Assembly: GCA_035626475.1 (NCBI GenBank)
Contig: DASPNP010000022.1
Location: forward strand, 1 to 64,000
Length of the DNA stretch: 64,000 nucleotides
Reading direction: 5' to 3'
Source of the DNA: DASPKT01 sp035626475
Lineage (GTDB): Bacteria > Pseudomonadota > Alphaproteobacteria > Azospirillales > Azospirillaceae
The position numbers and the translations under genes were made by a program. Below are positions 15,335 to 23,818 of the stretch, one piece after another. A model generated the notes under the pieces. That model did no database searches. It was not told the origin of the DNA and worked only from the letters and a program-made list of their open reading frames with translations. Position 1 is the stretch's first letter; each line of letters begins with the position of its first letter.

Positions 15335-17829
15335 ACATCACCCGTCGCGACTATGTGAAGGCGAACGCCGCCGCCGCCGCGGCCGCCGCGGCCGGCATCC
15401 CGCTGACCGCCAAGGCTACCCAGCTGCCCACCGGCGAGGCGGCGAAGATGCAGTGGTCCAAGGCCGCCTGCCGCTTCTGCGGCACCGGCTGCGGCGTCAT
15501 GGTCGGCGTCAAGGACGGCCGCGTCGTCGCCACCCACGGCGACCAGAAGGCCGAGGTCAATCGCGGCCTGAACTGCGTCAAGGGCTACTTCCTGTCGAAG
15601 ATCCTCTACGGCCAGGACCGGCTGACCCAGCCGCTGCTGCGCATGAAGGACGGCAAGTACCACAAGGAGGGCGAGTTCACGCCCATCAGCTGGGACCAGG
15701 CCTTCGACATCATGGCCGAGAAGTGGAAGGCCGCGCTGAAGGAGAAGGGCCCCACCGGCATCGGCATGTTCGGCTCGGGCCAGTGGACCATCTGGGAGGG
15801 CTATGCCGCCGCCAAGCTCTACAAGGCCGGCTTCCGCTCCAACAACATCGACCCGAACGCCCGCCACTGCATGGCCTCCGCCGTCGCCGGCTTCATGCGC
15901 ACCTTCGGCATCGACGAGCCGATGGGCTGCTACGACGACATCGAGCAGACCGACGCCTTCGTGCTGTGGGGCAGCAACATGGCGGAGATGCACCCGATCC
16001 TGTGGACGCGCATCACCGACCGCCGCCTGTCCGCGCCGAATACCAAGGTCGCCGTGCTCAGCACCTACGAGCACCGCAGCTTCGATCTGGCCGACATCCC
16101 CATGGTGTTCGCGCCGCAGACCGACCTGGCGATCCTGAACTACATCGCCAACCACATCATCCAGACCGGCCGCGTGAACAAGGAATTCGTGGGCAAGCAC
16201 ACGACCTTCGTGAAGGGCCGCGACGACATCGGCTACGGCCTGCGGCCCGAGCACGAGCTGGAGAAGAAGGCCAAGAACGCGGCCGACGCCAACAAGTCGG
16301 ACCCGATCAGCTTCGACGAGTTCGCCAAGTTCGTCTCCACCTACACGCTGGACTACGTGCACAAGCTGTCGGGCGTGCCGAAGAACCGGCTGGAGGCGCT
16401 GGCGGAGCTGTACGCCGATCCCAAGGTGAAGGTCGTGTCCTTCTGGACTATGGGCTTCAACCAGCACACCCGCGGCGTCTGGGCGAACAACCTCGTCTAC
16501 AACATCCACCTGCTGACCGGTAAGATCAGCCAGCCCGGCAACAGCCCCTTCTCGCTGACCGGCCAGCCCAGCGCTTGCGGCACCGCGCGCGAGGTCGGCA
16601 CCTTCTCGCACCGGCTGCCGGCCGACATGGTCGTCACCAACCCCGAGCACCGCGCCCATACCGAGGAGCTGTGGCAGCTGCCCGCCGGCACCATCCCGGA
16701 AAAGCCGGGCGCCTGGGCCGTGCTGCAGGACCGCCAGCTCAAGGACGGGAAGATCAACGCCTACTGGATCATGGTGAACAACAACCTGCAGGCGGCGCCC
16801 AACACCGCGCAGGAGACCTATCCCGGCTACCGCAACCCGGCCAACTTCATCGTCTGCTCCGACGCCTACCCGACCGTCACGGCGCAGGCCTCCGACCTGA
16901 TCCTGCCCACGGCCATGTGGGTGGAGAAGGAGGGCGCCTACGGCAACGCCGAGCGCCGCACCCAGATGTGGCACCAGCTGGTGGACGCGCCGGGCGAGGC
17001 CAAGTCGGACCTCTGGCAGCTCATGGAGTTCTCCAAGCGCTTCCGGATCGAGGAGGTCTGGCCCGAGGATCTCATCGCCAAGAAGCCCGAGGTGCGCGGC
17101 AAGACGATGTACGACGTGCTGTTCGCCAACGGCACCGTCAACCGCTATCCCGTCTCCGACTGCGACCCGGCCTACGCCAACGACGAGTCGAAGCATTTCG
17201 GCTTCTACGTCCACAAGGGCCTGTTCGAGGAATACGCCGCCTTCGGCCGCGGCCACGGCCACGATTTGGCGCCCTTCGACACCTACCACCAGGTGCGCGG
17301 CCTGCGCTGGCCGGTGGTGGAAGGCAAGGAGACGCAGTGGCGCTTCCGCGAGGGCTACGACCCCTACGTGCCCAAGGGCGAAGGCGTCCGCTTCTACGGC
17401 CACAAGGACGGCAAGGCCCGCATCTTCGCGCTGCCCTACGAGCCCGCGCCGGAGAGCCCGGACAAGGATTTCCCCTTCTGGCTCAGTACCGGCCGCGTGC
17501 TGGAGCACTGGCACTCCGGCTCCATGACCATGCGGGTGCCGGAGCTGTACCGGGCCGTGCCCCAGGCCCTCTGCTACATGCACCCGGACGACGCCAAGCG
17601 GATCGGCGTGCGCCGCGGCTCGGAGGTGCTGGTGCAGTCGCGGCGCGGCGAGGTCCGCGTGCGGGTGGAGACCCGCGGCCGCAACCGCCCGCCCGAGGGG
17701 CTGGTCTTCGTCCCCTGGTTCGACGCCGAGGTGCTGATCAACAAGGTGACGCTGGACGCCACCGACCCGATCAGCAAGCAGGCCGACTTCAAGAAATGCG
17801 CCGTGCGCATCGTTCCGGTCGTGGCGTGA
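15331..17829 (+). CDS. napA: Periplasmic nitrate reductase catalytic subunit NapA
   Basis: The molybdenum bis-MGD enzyme reduces nitrate to nitrite in the periplasm. The 832-residue precursor begins with a Tat signal (TRRDYVKANAAAAAAAAAG). The [4Fe-4S] motif starts at Cys47 (CRFCGTGCGV) and ends at NCVKGYF, and Cys180 in NARHCMAS is the molybdenum ligand. Molybdopterin-binding segments and the C-terminal domain are intact. ATG 15331 overlaps the napD stop. Electrons come from NapC through NapB. Confidence 0.97.
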   Translation: MNITRRDYVKANAAAAAAAAAGIPLTAKATQLPTGEAAKMQWSKAACRFCGTGCGVMVGVKDGRVVATHGDQKAEVNRGLNCVKGYFLSKILYGQDRLTQPLLRMKDGKYHKEGEFTPISWDQAFDIMAEKWKAALKEKGPTGIGMFGSGQWTIWEGYAAAKLYKAGFRSNNIDPNARHCMASAVAGFMRTFGIDEPMGCYDDIEQTDAFVLWGSNMAEMHPILWTRITDRRLSAPNTKVAVLSTYEHRSFDLADIPMVFAPQTDLAILNYIANHIIQTGRVNKEFVGKHTTFVKGRDDIGYGLRPEHELEKKAKNAADANKSDPISFDEFAKFVSTYTLDYVHKLSGVPKNRLEALAELYADPKVKVVSFWTMGFNQHTRGVWANNLVYNIHLLTGKISQPGNSPFSLTGQPSACGTAREVGTFSHRLPADMVVTNPEHRAHTEELWQLPAGTIPEKPGAWAVLQDRQLKDGKINAYWIMVNNNLQAAPNTAQETYPGYRNPANFIVCSDAYPTVTAQASDLILPTAMWVEKEGAYGNAERRTQMWHQLVDAPGEAKSDLWQLMEFSKRFRIEEVWPEDLIAKKPEVRGKTMYDVLFANGTVNRYPVSDCDPAYANDESKHFGFYVHKGLFEEYAAFGRGHGHDLAPFDTYHQVRGLRWPVVEGKETQWRFREGYDPYVPKGEGVRFYGHKDGKARIFALPYEPAPESPDKDFPFWLSTGRVLEHWHSGSMTMRVPELYRAVPQALCYMHPDDAKRIGVRRGSEVLVQSRRGEVRVRVETRGRNRPPEGLVFVPWFDAEVLINKVTLDATDPISKQADFKKCAVRIVPVVA

Positions 17830-17840
17830 GGAGAATAGCC

Positions 17841-18350
17841 ATGCGACGCCTGCTCATCACCGCCCTCGCGGCGCTCCTGCCCGCCGCCGCCGCGCTCGCC
17901 GCGGCCGAGGGCCCCGGCCTGCGCGGCACGTCCTTCCCCACCGTCAACGAGGCGCCCGCGATCGCCAAGGAGACGGCCGACGACGTCAAGCGCGAGCGCA
18001 ACTACCCGGACCAGCCGCCGGTCATCCCGCACAACATCCGGGACTACCAGCTGGACCTGAACGTCAACAAGTGCCTGACCTGCCACAGCCGCGAGGCCAC
18101 GGGCGAGACCCAGGCGCCGATGGTGTCCGCCACCCACTTCCAGGACCGGGACGGGCAGACGCTGGGGGCCGTGTCGCCGCGGCGCTACTTCTGCACCCAG
18201 TGCCACGTGCCGCAGACCGACGCGCGGCCGCCGGTCGACAACATGTTCCGCGACGTGGACAGCGTCATGCGCCAGGGCGCGCCGGCCGAGCCGCAGGGCG
18301 GCCACGCGGCGGCCCCGGCCAAGGCGCCGGCGAAGGGAGGCGGGCGATGA
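17841..18350 (+). CDS. napB: NapB diheme cytochrome c
   Basis: The small periplasmic subunit of nitrate reductase, 169 residues. A signal peptide (LLITALAALLPAAAALAA) precedes heme sites CLTCH and CTQCH, with the conserved PPVIPHNI segment carrying a distal His. The last 30 residues are an Ala/Pro/Lys-rich extension (AAPAKAPAKGGGR) that is longer than usual. The stop overlaps the napC start as ATGA. Confidence 0.95.
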   Translation: MRRLLITALAALLPAAAALAAAEGPGLRGTSFPTVNEAPAIAKETADDVKRERNYPDQPPVIPHNIRDYQLDLNVNKCLTCHSREATGETQAPMVSATHFQDRDGQTLGAVSPRRYFCTQCHVPQTDARPPVDNMFRDVDSVMRQGAPAEPQGGHAAAPAKAPAKGGGR

Positions 18351-18997
18351 TCGCGAAGATTCTCGGCTGGGCCAAGGGGGCGTGGGCCCTCGTCACCCGG
18401 CCGGCCACCCATCTGGGCCTGGGTTTCCTGACGCTGGGCGGCTTCGTCGCCGGCGTGATCTGGTGGGGCGGCTTCAACACGGCGCTGGAGGTCACCAACA
18501 CCGAGGCCTTCTGCATCGGCTGCCACGAGATGCGGGAGAACGTCTACGCCGAGCTGAAGACCACCATCCACTTCACCAACCGCTCCGGCGTGCGGGCCAC
18601 CTGCCCGGACTGCCACGTGCCGCACAACTGGTCCGACAAGATCGCCCGCAAGATGCAGGCCTCCAAGGAGGTTTGGGGCAAGATCTTCGGCACCATCGAC
18701 ACGCGCGAGAAGTTCCTGGAGAAGCGGCTGGAGCTGGCCCAGCACGAGTGGGCGCGCCTCAAGGCCAACAACTCGCTGGAATGCCGCAACTGCCACAGCG
18801 CGGAGTCCATGGACATCACCCGCCAGGGCGCCCGGGCCGCCAACATGCACGAGACCTATCTGTTCACCGGCCAGGCCACCTGCATCGACTGCCACAAGGG
18901 CATCGCCCACCGCCTGCCCGACATGAAGGGCGTCCCGGTCGGTCCCCAGCCGGGCGTGGCCCAGGCCCCGCACGGCACCTCGCCCCACGGCGGCTAG
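18347..18997 (+). CDS. napC: NapC tetraheme quinol dehydrogenase
   Basis: A membrane-anchored cytochrome of the NapC/NirT family, 216 residues, passing electrons from quinol to NapAB. One N-terminal membrane segment (GFLTLGGFVAGVIWWGG) is followed by four heme motifs: CIGCH, CPDCH, CRNCH and CIDCH. It closes the napEFDABC operon; a strong terminator follows 15 bases after the stop. Confidence 0.96.
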   Translation: MIAKILGWAKGAWALVTRPATHLGLGFLTLGGFVAGVIWWGGFNTALEVTNTEAFCIGCHEMRENVYAELKTTIHFTNRSGVRATCPDCHVPHNWSDKIARKMQASKEVWGKIFGTIDTREKFLEKRLELAQHEWARLKANNSLECRNCHSAESMDITRQGARAANMHETYLFTGQATCIDCHKGIAHRLPDMKGVPVGPQPGVAQAPHGTSPHGG

Positions 18998-19011
18998 GAA
19001 TGCGCATAGGA

Positions 19012-19044
19012 GAAGGGCCGGCGTCGCGAGGCGCCGGCCCTTTT
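19012..19044 (+). terminator. Rho-independent terminator of the nap operon
   Basis: An 11-bp stem, AAGGGCCGGCG (19012-19022) with CGCCGGCCCTT (19031-19041), eight-base loop, followed by TTTGC. It lies 15 bases past the napC stop. Confidence 0.85.
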
Positions 19045-19046
19045 GC

Positions 19047-19060
19047 TTTGTTCCGTAACG
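19047..19060. promoter_or_regulatory. Degenerate copy of the GTTACGTAAC palindrome
   Basis: TTGTTCCGTAACGA differs at one base from the reverse complement of the 14-mer at 3683, 3729 and 5302. It sits at the start of the A+T-richer insert after napC. Chance occurrence cannot be excluded. Confidence 0.25.
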
Positions 19061-19359
19061 AAGTCAACCCGATCACCGCCGGTCTGCGTCTCACCCGTTG
19101 CTATAGCCAATATATTGTACTCTAAGTGCAGATTGTCAGCCCTCGGCCGCACTGCGGCACTAATACAAACCGATCCGTTGGCGCGGCCCTCCCTATATAA
19201 TCGCCGCTTCAAATATTTGGATACGCCGGCACCAAGTAAGGGCACTGCGCGCCCAGCCACACTTGTTTGCTCCGATAACTTTTCTAATTTGCCCAGAAAC
19301 AATCATCAGCATCGGGGCAGAAGCGTTAGAAGTACATTAATATAGCGAACTCTAAGTTC
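19061..19359. other. A+T-richer gene-free stretch at the left of the AIPR insert
   Basis: No convincing gene is seen here. The sequence is visibly richer in A and T than the surroundings (for example CCAATATATTGTAC at 19107). ACTCTAAGTGCA (19119-19130) recurs with one change as ACTCTAAGTTCA (19349-19360). These could be operators or the remains of an insertion. Confidence 0.45.
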
Positions 19360-19647
19360 ATGCCGCAGCGGCAGGAGGGAAATCATCATCAGATTAGGTC
19401 GACCATTACAGAAACCGAGGGCGGCAATTTGGGCAAAATTGCCGCCGATCTTTTGGCGGGTCGCCTAGTGCGTGTACCGGACGTGACCCTATCCACTCGG
19501 CTCGCTTGCACTGCTGCGGCCAATGGGCTGCGCCCGGCGGAGCTGTATCGCATCATCCGACTTGGCGAGAACCGCCATATACGCAGCTTGGACATATGGC
19601 CGGGGCAAGAAGAACGGTGCGCGCGGGCGGCGAACAAAGAGCCTTGA
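19360..19647 (+). CDS. Hypothetical small protein upstream of the AIPR gene
   Basis: An open frame of 95 residues that I do not recognise. Its second half (LSTRLACTAAANGLRPAELYRIIRLGE) could form helices of a DNA-binding or antitoxin-like protein. A perfect 11-bp inverted repeat, GGCGGCAATTT / AAATTGCCGCC at 19420-19446, lies inside the frame near its start; it may instead be an operator, in which case the real start is further down or the frame is not a gene. It precedes the AIPR gene by about 100 bases on the same strand. Confidence 0.35.
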   Translation: MPQRQEGNHHQIRSTITETEGGNLGKIAADLLAGRLVRVPDVTLSTRLACTAAANGLRPAELYRIIRLGENRHIRSLDIWPGQEERCARAANKEP

Positions 19648-19750
19648 CTCGGCACTCTAATCTCATGTTTTCTGGTCGTGATAGCTCGTCATGGTCGCCT
19701 TGGTAGGCGCGCCAATCATGTGGCGGCTGTCGGCAACAAGGAGAGCATAA

Positions 19751-20902
19751 ATGACTTCCTCAGCGAAGGCTAAGGATTACCCGTTCCATTATGTCACCTG
19801 CCGCAACATTAGTGCGCCAGAAGACGAGGAACTTGGTCGCAAGATCTACTCCGGACATGCTCCGACTTCATCTGTCCTCGACCTCGAGGATAATGAGAAC
19901 GTGCGCGAGTACCTCGTCGACGCCAAGGGCAAGCAGAAGCGCTCGCCAACCTTGGTGCACCAAGCCATCCGCAAGACCTTGCGAGACACGCCCGACCAGT
20001 TCAGCGTACTCAACAGCGGCATGGTGATCGTCGCCCGCGGCGCTGTAGTGGATGATAAGACGAAAGTCATTCACCTCAAGCGCCCCAGCATCATAAACGG
20101 TTCGCAAACTCAGGGCGAGCTGAGGCGCTATTTCGACACCTTCAATGGTCAACCCGAAATGGTTCCGAGCATCAAGTTCGAGATCATCGTTACCGATGAT
20201 GACGGCTTGATCGCTGAAATCTCGATTGCTCGGAACTTCCAGAACGATGTCCGCGCGATCTCCATCGCTGGGCGGCGTGGCCAGTTGGATGATCTGGAAA
20301 AGGCCATCCAGAAGCAGTTTCCCAATCTGAAGCTGCGCAAGTCAGAAACCGACCTAACGGCGGATGGCGAGTATCTCGATACGGAGAAACTGATCCAGGT
20401 AATCTTCGCGCTCCTGCCAGAGTCGATGATGAAGAAGCTCGATCAGGCTGACCCGACCAACAAGGTCTTCACCTACAGTCAGAAGACCCGCTGTTTGAAG
20501 TTGTTCCAGCGACTGGTAGAAGACGGGCCGCATGATGTTTATCAGTGCTGCCTCGATCTGGCGCCCATTGCATGGTCTATGTACGGAGACTGGAAGGAGC
20601 ATCAGGGGTTCAGGGGCACTCGCATCCGCTCCATCGAACGTGAGGACGGCGCCGTCGTTGAGGTCCCTGATGGCGTAATTTTCCCGATTATCGCAGCCCA
20701 CTCCGCATTCGTCGCCCTGAACAAGGACAAGCTCTGGACAGTCAACAAGCCGCCGAAGCTGGCTGACGCTGAGTTGATCGCTGCCGCCAAGCAAGCCTAT
20801 ATGGACATTGCGGGCCATAATCCGCAGTCCATGGGTAAGAGCAAGGCCTGCTACACTACGCTGCTGACCATCACCAACATCTATGCCAAGCTGTCGGCGT
20901 AA
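19751..20902 (+). CDS. AIPR-family protein, putative phage defence
   Basis: A 383-residue soluble protein with the core motifs of the AIPR (abortive-infection phage-resistance) family: LNSGMVIVA at residues 87-95, matching the family's NNGI-type motif, and IINGSQTQGEL at 114-124, matching the NG-QT-x-L motif. The C-terminal half is helical. Codon use is clearly less G+C-biased than that of the flanking nap and fnr genes, pointing to transfer. It has a strong ribosome-binding site (AAGGAG) and its own terminator, and stands alone with only a small frame upstream. Family membership is by motif; a defence role is inference from the family name and from the insert context. Confidence 0.75.
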   Translation: MTSSAKAKDYPFHYVTCRNISAPEDEELGRKIYSGHAPTSSVLDLEDNENVREYLVDAKGKQKRSPTLVHQAIRKTLRDTPDQFSVLNSGMVIVARGAVVDDKTKVIHLKRPSIINGSQTQGELRRYFDTFNGQPEMVPSIKFEIIVTDDDGLIAEISIARNFQNDVRAISIAGRRGQLDDLEKAIQKQFPNLKLRKSETDLTADGEYLDTEKLIQVIFALLPESMMKKLDQADPTNKVFTYSQKTRCLKLFQRLVEDGPHDVYQCCLDLAPIAWSMYGDWKEHQGFRGTRIRSIEREDGAVVEVPDGVIFPIIAAHSAFVALNKDKLWTVNKPPKLADAELIAAAKQAYMDIAGHNPQSMGKSKACYTTLLTITNIYAKLSA

Positions 20903-20910
20903 ACGGCTCT

Positions 20911-20938
20911 GGGGCGCGGGTAATCCGCGCCCCATCTT
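20911..20938 (+). terminator. Terminator after the AIPR gene
   Basis: GGGGCGCGG (20911-20919) pairs with CCGCGCCCC (20925-20933) around a five-base loop and is followed by ATCTTTC. It ends the insert just before the convergent fnr gene. Confidence 0.7.
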
Positions 20939-20994
20939 TCCTCCGATGTCATAGAAGTTCATTGGCGAAAGCGGCCACTTCGGTCAGAACTACC

Positions 20995-21741
20995 TCACGC
21001 CGCTGCGGCAAGCTCCGACAGGGCGGTCGGGTCGCGGATTTCGATCGTATGCGTGTCGACCAGGCGGATGGAGCCGGCGGTCTTCAGCTTGCTCACGCAG
21101 CGGCTGACCGTCTCGATGGTCAGGCCGAGATGGTCGCCGATCTCGGCGCGCGACATCGGCACCTGCACGCGGGTGCCGCCGACGCCGCGCCGGGCCGCCT
21201 TGGCCTGCAGCTGCAGCAGGAAGCTCGCCACCTTCTCGATGGCGGACTTGCGGCCCAGCAGCAGCATCTGCTCCTGCGCCGCCGCCAGCTCGCCGGCGGT
21301 CATCGCCAGCAGCCGGCGCCGCACGGCCGGGAAATCGTCGGTCAGCACGACCAGCCGGTCGCGGTTGAAGCGGCAGACGCTGGTGCGGGTCAGCGCCACC
21401 GCCTCGTAGACATATGTGCCGCACTCCATGCCCGGCAGGCCCAGCAGCTCGCCGCCCGACAGGAAGCCGGAGATCTGGGCGCGGCCGTCGGCCATGACCC
21501 TGGTCACCTTCAGCGTGCCGGCGACGACGGCGAAGACATGGCGGGCCGCGTCGCCCTGGCGCACCAGCACGTCGCCCGGTTCCAGCGTCACGCGCTCGGA
21601 CAGGCCGCCCAGCCGGCAGGCCAGCTCGCTCCCGGTGTCCGCCGCCGCGCATAGGCCGGACCGGCGCGCCGGGCAGGCGGCGCAACGCGCCTCCGCCTCC
21701 GGACCCCGCATCCCGGCATTGATCGACACCACCTCGCCCAT
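20995..21741 (-). CDS. fnrL: FNR-type oxygen sensor (FnrL/FnrN class)
   Basis: A Crp/Fnr regulator of 248 residues with an oxygen-labile [4Fe-4S] site. The N-terminal cysteines are Cys20, Cys23 and Cys31 (CAACPARRSGLC, the CX2CX7C spacing of alphaproteobacterial FnrL/FnrN) and the internal ligand is Cys122. The C-terminal HTH reads IGDHLGLTIETVSRCVSKLK, with the E-x2-SR pattern for TTGAT half-sites. ATG 21741 was chosen because it places the cysteines at FNR-like positions; the frame extends further. Boxes of the type it should recognise lie upstream of nnrR and napE. It is divergent from the histidine phosphatase gene. Confidence 0.92.
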   Translation of the reverse strand: MGEVVSINAGMRGPEAEARCAACPARRSGLCAAADTGSELACRLGGLSERVTLEPGDVLVRQGDAARHVFAVVAGTLKVTRVMADGRAQISGFLSGGELLGLPGMECGTYVYEAVALTRTSVCRFNRDRLVVLTDDFPAVRRRLLAMTAGELAAAQEQMLLLGRKSAIEKVASFLLQLQAKAARRGVGGTRVQVPMSRAEIGDHLGLTIETVSRCVSKLKTAGSIRLVDTHTIEIRDPTALSELAAAA

Positions 21742-21962
21742 AACCTTGTTCCCGCCCTCGTCCCTATCACAGGGTGACAGGATAAGGTTCGGCCGGTTAA
21801 CCGATCCTGAAGACCTGGAGGTGCGGTGGTGGTAGGGTCCACCCCTTCCGGTTGCGCCGCACCATCGAGGGTAAAGGCCCCACCCCATGCCCAGGAGGAG
21901 GCGGCTTGCGGCGGACCGCTTCCCGTCCCACTTCCATGGAAGGCAGGGACGGGGAGAGCGGT

Positions 21963-22580
21963 ATGGCTGCCGGGCGCCTCTCGGGCATCGCGGTCGCGCT
22001 GGTGGCGGCGCTGCTGGCCCTTGCCCGGCCGGCCAGTGCCGATGAGGCGCTGTGGGACCGGCTGCGCGAGGGCGGCCGGATCGTGCTGCTGCGCCACATG
22101 GCGACCACCTCCGGCGTCGGCGACCCGCCCGGCTTCCGTCTGGAGGACTGCGCGACCCAACGCAATCTCAGCCCGGCCGGACGGCTGCAGGCCGAGGCGC
22201 TCGGCCGCGCGTTCCGCGAGCGGGGCGTGGCCGTCACCCGGGTGCTGAGCAGCGAATGGTGCCGCTGCCTCGACACGGCCAATCTGCTGGGCCTCGGGAC
22301 GGTGGAGCGGTTCGAGCCGCTGAACTCGATCTTCCAGGCATCGCCGGAGGGGCCCCGCCGGACGGCCGCCCTGCGCGCCTTCATCCGGGACTGGCGCGGG
22401 CCCGGCAACGCCCTCCTCGTCACCCACCAGGTCAATATCACCGCGCTGACCGGCGAGGTGCCCGCCATGGGCGCCGCGCTGGTCCTCAGCCCCGTACCCG
22501 CCCCTGGCCCGGAGGGCTTCACCCTGCTCGGCCGCCTGCCGCCACCTCCCATCCCCGACAGCAAGGAAACCACGCCATGA
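21963..22580 (+). CDS. Exported histidine phosphatase family protein
   Basis: A protein of about 205 residues with a signal peptide (GIAVALVAALLALARPASA) followed by the phosphoglycerate-mutase-like fold. The catalytic RHG-type motif appears as LLRHMATT, so the Gly after His is Met; the second catalytic His is in LLVTHQVNI. Conserved VLSSEWCRCLDTA matches the S-x-x-x-R-x-x-x-T region. Substrate unknown. ATG 21963 follows GGGGAGAG. Its stop overlaps the next gene as ATGA. Confidence 0.85.
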   Translation: MAAGRLSGIAVALVAALLALARPASADEALWDRLREGGRIVLLRHMATTSGVGDPPGFRLEDCATQRNLSPAGRLQAEALGRAFRERGVAVTRVLSSEWCRCLDTANLLGLGTVERFEPLNSIFQASPEGPRRTAALRAFIRDWRGPGNALLVTHQVNITALTGEVPAMGAALVLSPVPAPGPEGFTLLGRLPPPPIPDSKETTP

Positions 22581-22948
22581 CCCCCCGTCTCGCGCGCGCC
22601 ATCGCGGCCGCCTTCATCCTCGGCCTGTTCGCCGGCACCTCCGGCGCCGCCCTGGCCCATCACGGCTGGAGCGGCTACGAGACCGGCAAGCTCGCCCGCC
22701 TGACCGGCACCGTGAAGGAGTTCAAGGTCGAGAACCCGCACGCCACCCTGATGCTGGAGGCGGAGGGCAAGGTCTGGACCGTGGTGCTGGCGCCGCCGTC
22801 GCGCATGCAGGCACGCGGCCTGCCGGCCGGGTCGCTGGCCGTCGGCTCCACCGTCACGATCGAGGGTGAGCGCTCCCGCAGCGAGGCGGGCGAGGTCCGG
22901 GCCGAGCGCGTGATCGTTGGCGACAAGGCCTTCGAGATGCGGGCCTGA
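22577..22948 (+). CDS. Exported DUF6152-like protein
   Basis: A 123-residue periplasmic protein: signal peptide (AIAAAFILGLFAGTSGAALA), then HHGWSGYETGK and a beta-rich OB-like domain (TGTVKEFKVENPHATLMLE, GSTVTIEGERSRS). This layout fits DUF6152 proteins of unknown function. It overlaps the histidine phosphatase gene by four bases and precedes a membrane protein gene by three, so the three are probably one operon. Confidence 0.75.
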   Translation: MTPRLARAIAAAFILGLFAGTSGAALAHHGWSGYETGKLARLTGTVKEFKVENPHATLMLEAEGKVWTVVLAPPSRMQARGLPAGSLAVGSTVTIEGERSRSEAGEVRAERVIVGDKAFEMRA

Positions 22949-22951
22949 CGC

Positions 22952-23416
22952 TTGGCCGGGGAGCTGCTGGACGAGCTGCTGGCGGCGCTGCACGGCTCGG
23001 CGCCCGCGGCGGCCCTGCGTGCCTCGCCCTGGCTCTACCCGGCGGTGGAGACCGTCCATATCCTCGGGCTGGCGCTGCTGGTCGGCGCGGTGGCGGTGTT
23101 CGATCTGCGGGCGCTGGGCGCGGTCCCGGCGCTGTCCCGCGACACGCTGGGCCGTTTGGCCCTGCCGCTGGCCGCGGGCGGGCTGGCGGCGGCGTCGGTC
23201 AGTGGTGCGGCGCTGTTCGCGGCCGACGCGGTGGAACTGGCGGGCAACCCCGCCTTCCTGTGGAAGATGGGGCTCTTCGCCCTGGCGCTGGCGAACGTGG
23301 CGCTCTGGCACCGCTGGGCAGCAAAGCACCCGGGACGGGCCCGCCTCGGGGCGGCGGCGTCGCTGCTGCTCTGGGTCTCCGTGCTCGTTGCCGGCCGCCT
23401 GATCGCCTACATCTGA
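22952..23416 (+). CDS. Small polytopic membrane protein (DUF6644-like)
   Basis: A 154-residue protein with four hydrophobic segments. The pattern ASPWLYPAVETVHILGLALLVG, then DLRALG, then WKMGLFALALANVALWH is that of a family I know as DUF6644; histidines in VHILG and ALWHRW are suitably placed for heme binding, which is a guess. Start is TTG 22952 with a weak ribosome-binding site, perhaps by coupling to the DUF6152-like gene ending at 22948. Family call moderate. Confidence 0.65.
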   Translation: MAGELLDELLAALHGSAPAAALRASPWLYPAVETVHILGLALLVGAVAVFDLRALGAVPALSRDTLGRLALPLAAGGLAAASVSGAALFAADAVELAGNPAFLWKMGLFALALANVALWHRWAAKHPGRARLGAAASLLLWVSVLVAGRLIAYI

Positions 23417-23465
23417 GCGGGTCGAGGCTTTCGCCCTTGCGGCTCGAGGAACGGTTTCCTTTTTC

Positions 23466-23680
23466 CGTCATCCCGGCGCAGGCCGGGACCCAGGGGTTGC
23501 AGCAATGCGCCACCGATGAAGCCGGCCCGTAGGTCGCATGGAGCGGAGCGCAATGCGACATCACACAGGTGGAGGGCGTCGCATTACGGCTTTGCCTCCA
23601 TGCGACCTACGAACCACACGAGTGCTACATTCATCACATCCCGCTGCAACCCCTGGGCCCCGGGCTTCGCCGGGGTGACG
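23466..23680. repeat. Nested inverted repeats: CATCCCGG-type outer pair around REP-like copy 2
   Basis: Outer arms 23466-23503 and 23643-23680 pair imperfectly (GTCATCCCGG ... CCGGGGTGAC, with the inner AGGGGTTGCAGC / GCTGCAACCCCT exact). Between them, 23528-23611 is the second copy of the CGTAGGTCGCATGG repeat seen at 7923-8006. One repeat unit appears to lie inside another. The gap 23417-23818 holds nothing else recognisable. Confidence 0.85.
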
Positions 23681-23818
23681 GGGAGGGGGGATCGCCGGTC
23701 CTCAGCCGCGGTCGATGAACTCCGGAGGCCGCCCGGGACAAAAGCGGGGTGGACAGGGCGCGGTCCAGCTTCTAACCAGAAGGCACGAGACAACGCCTGA
23801 CCCCGAGGACCGCCCGCC

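Noticed and set aside
15286..17583. A 765-residue open frame antisense to napA
   Set aside because: It mirrors conserved NapA codons on the other strand, has low-complexity Val/Gly/Leu/Arg content and no family motifs; it is an effect of high G+C.
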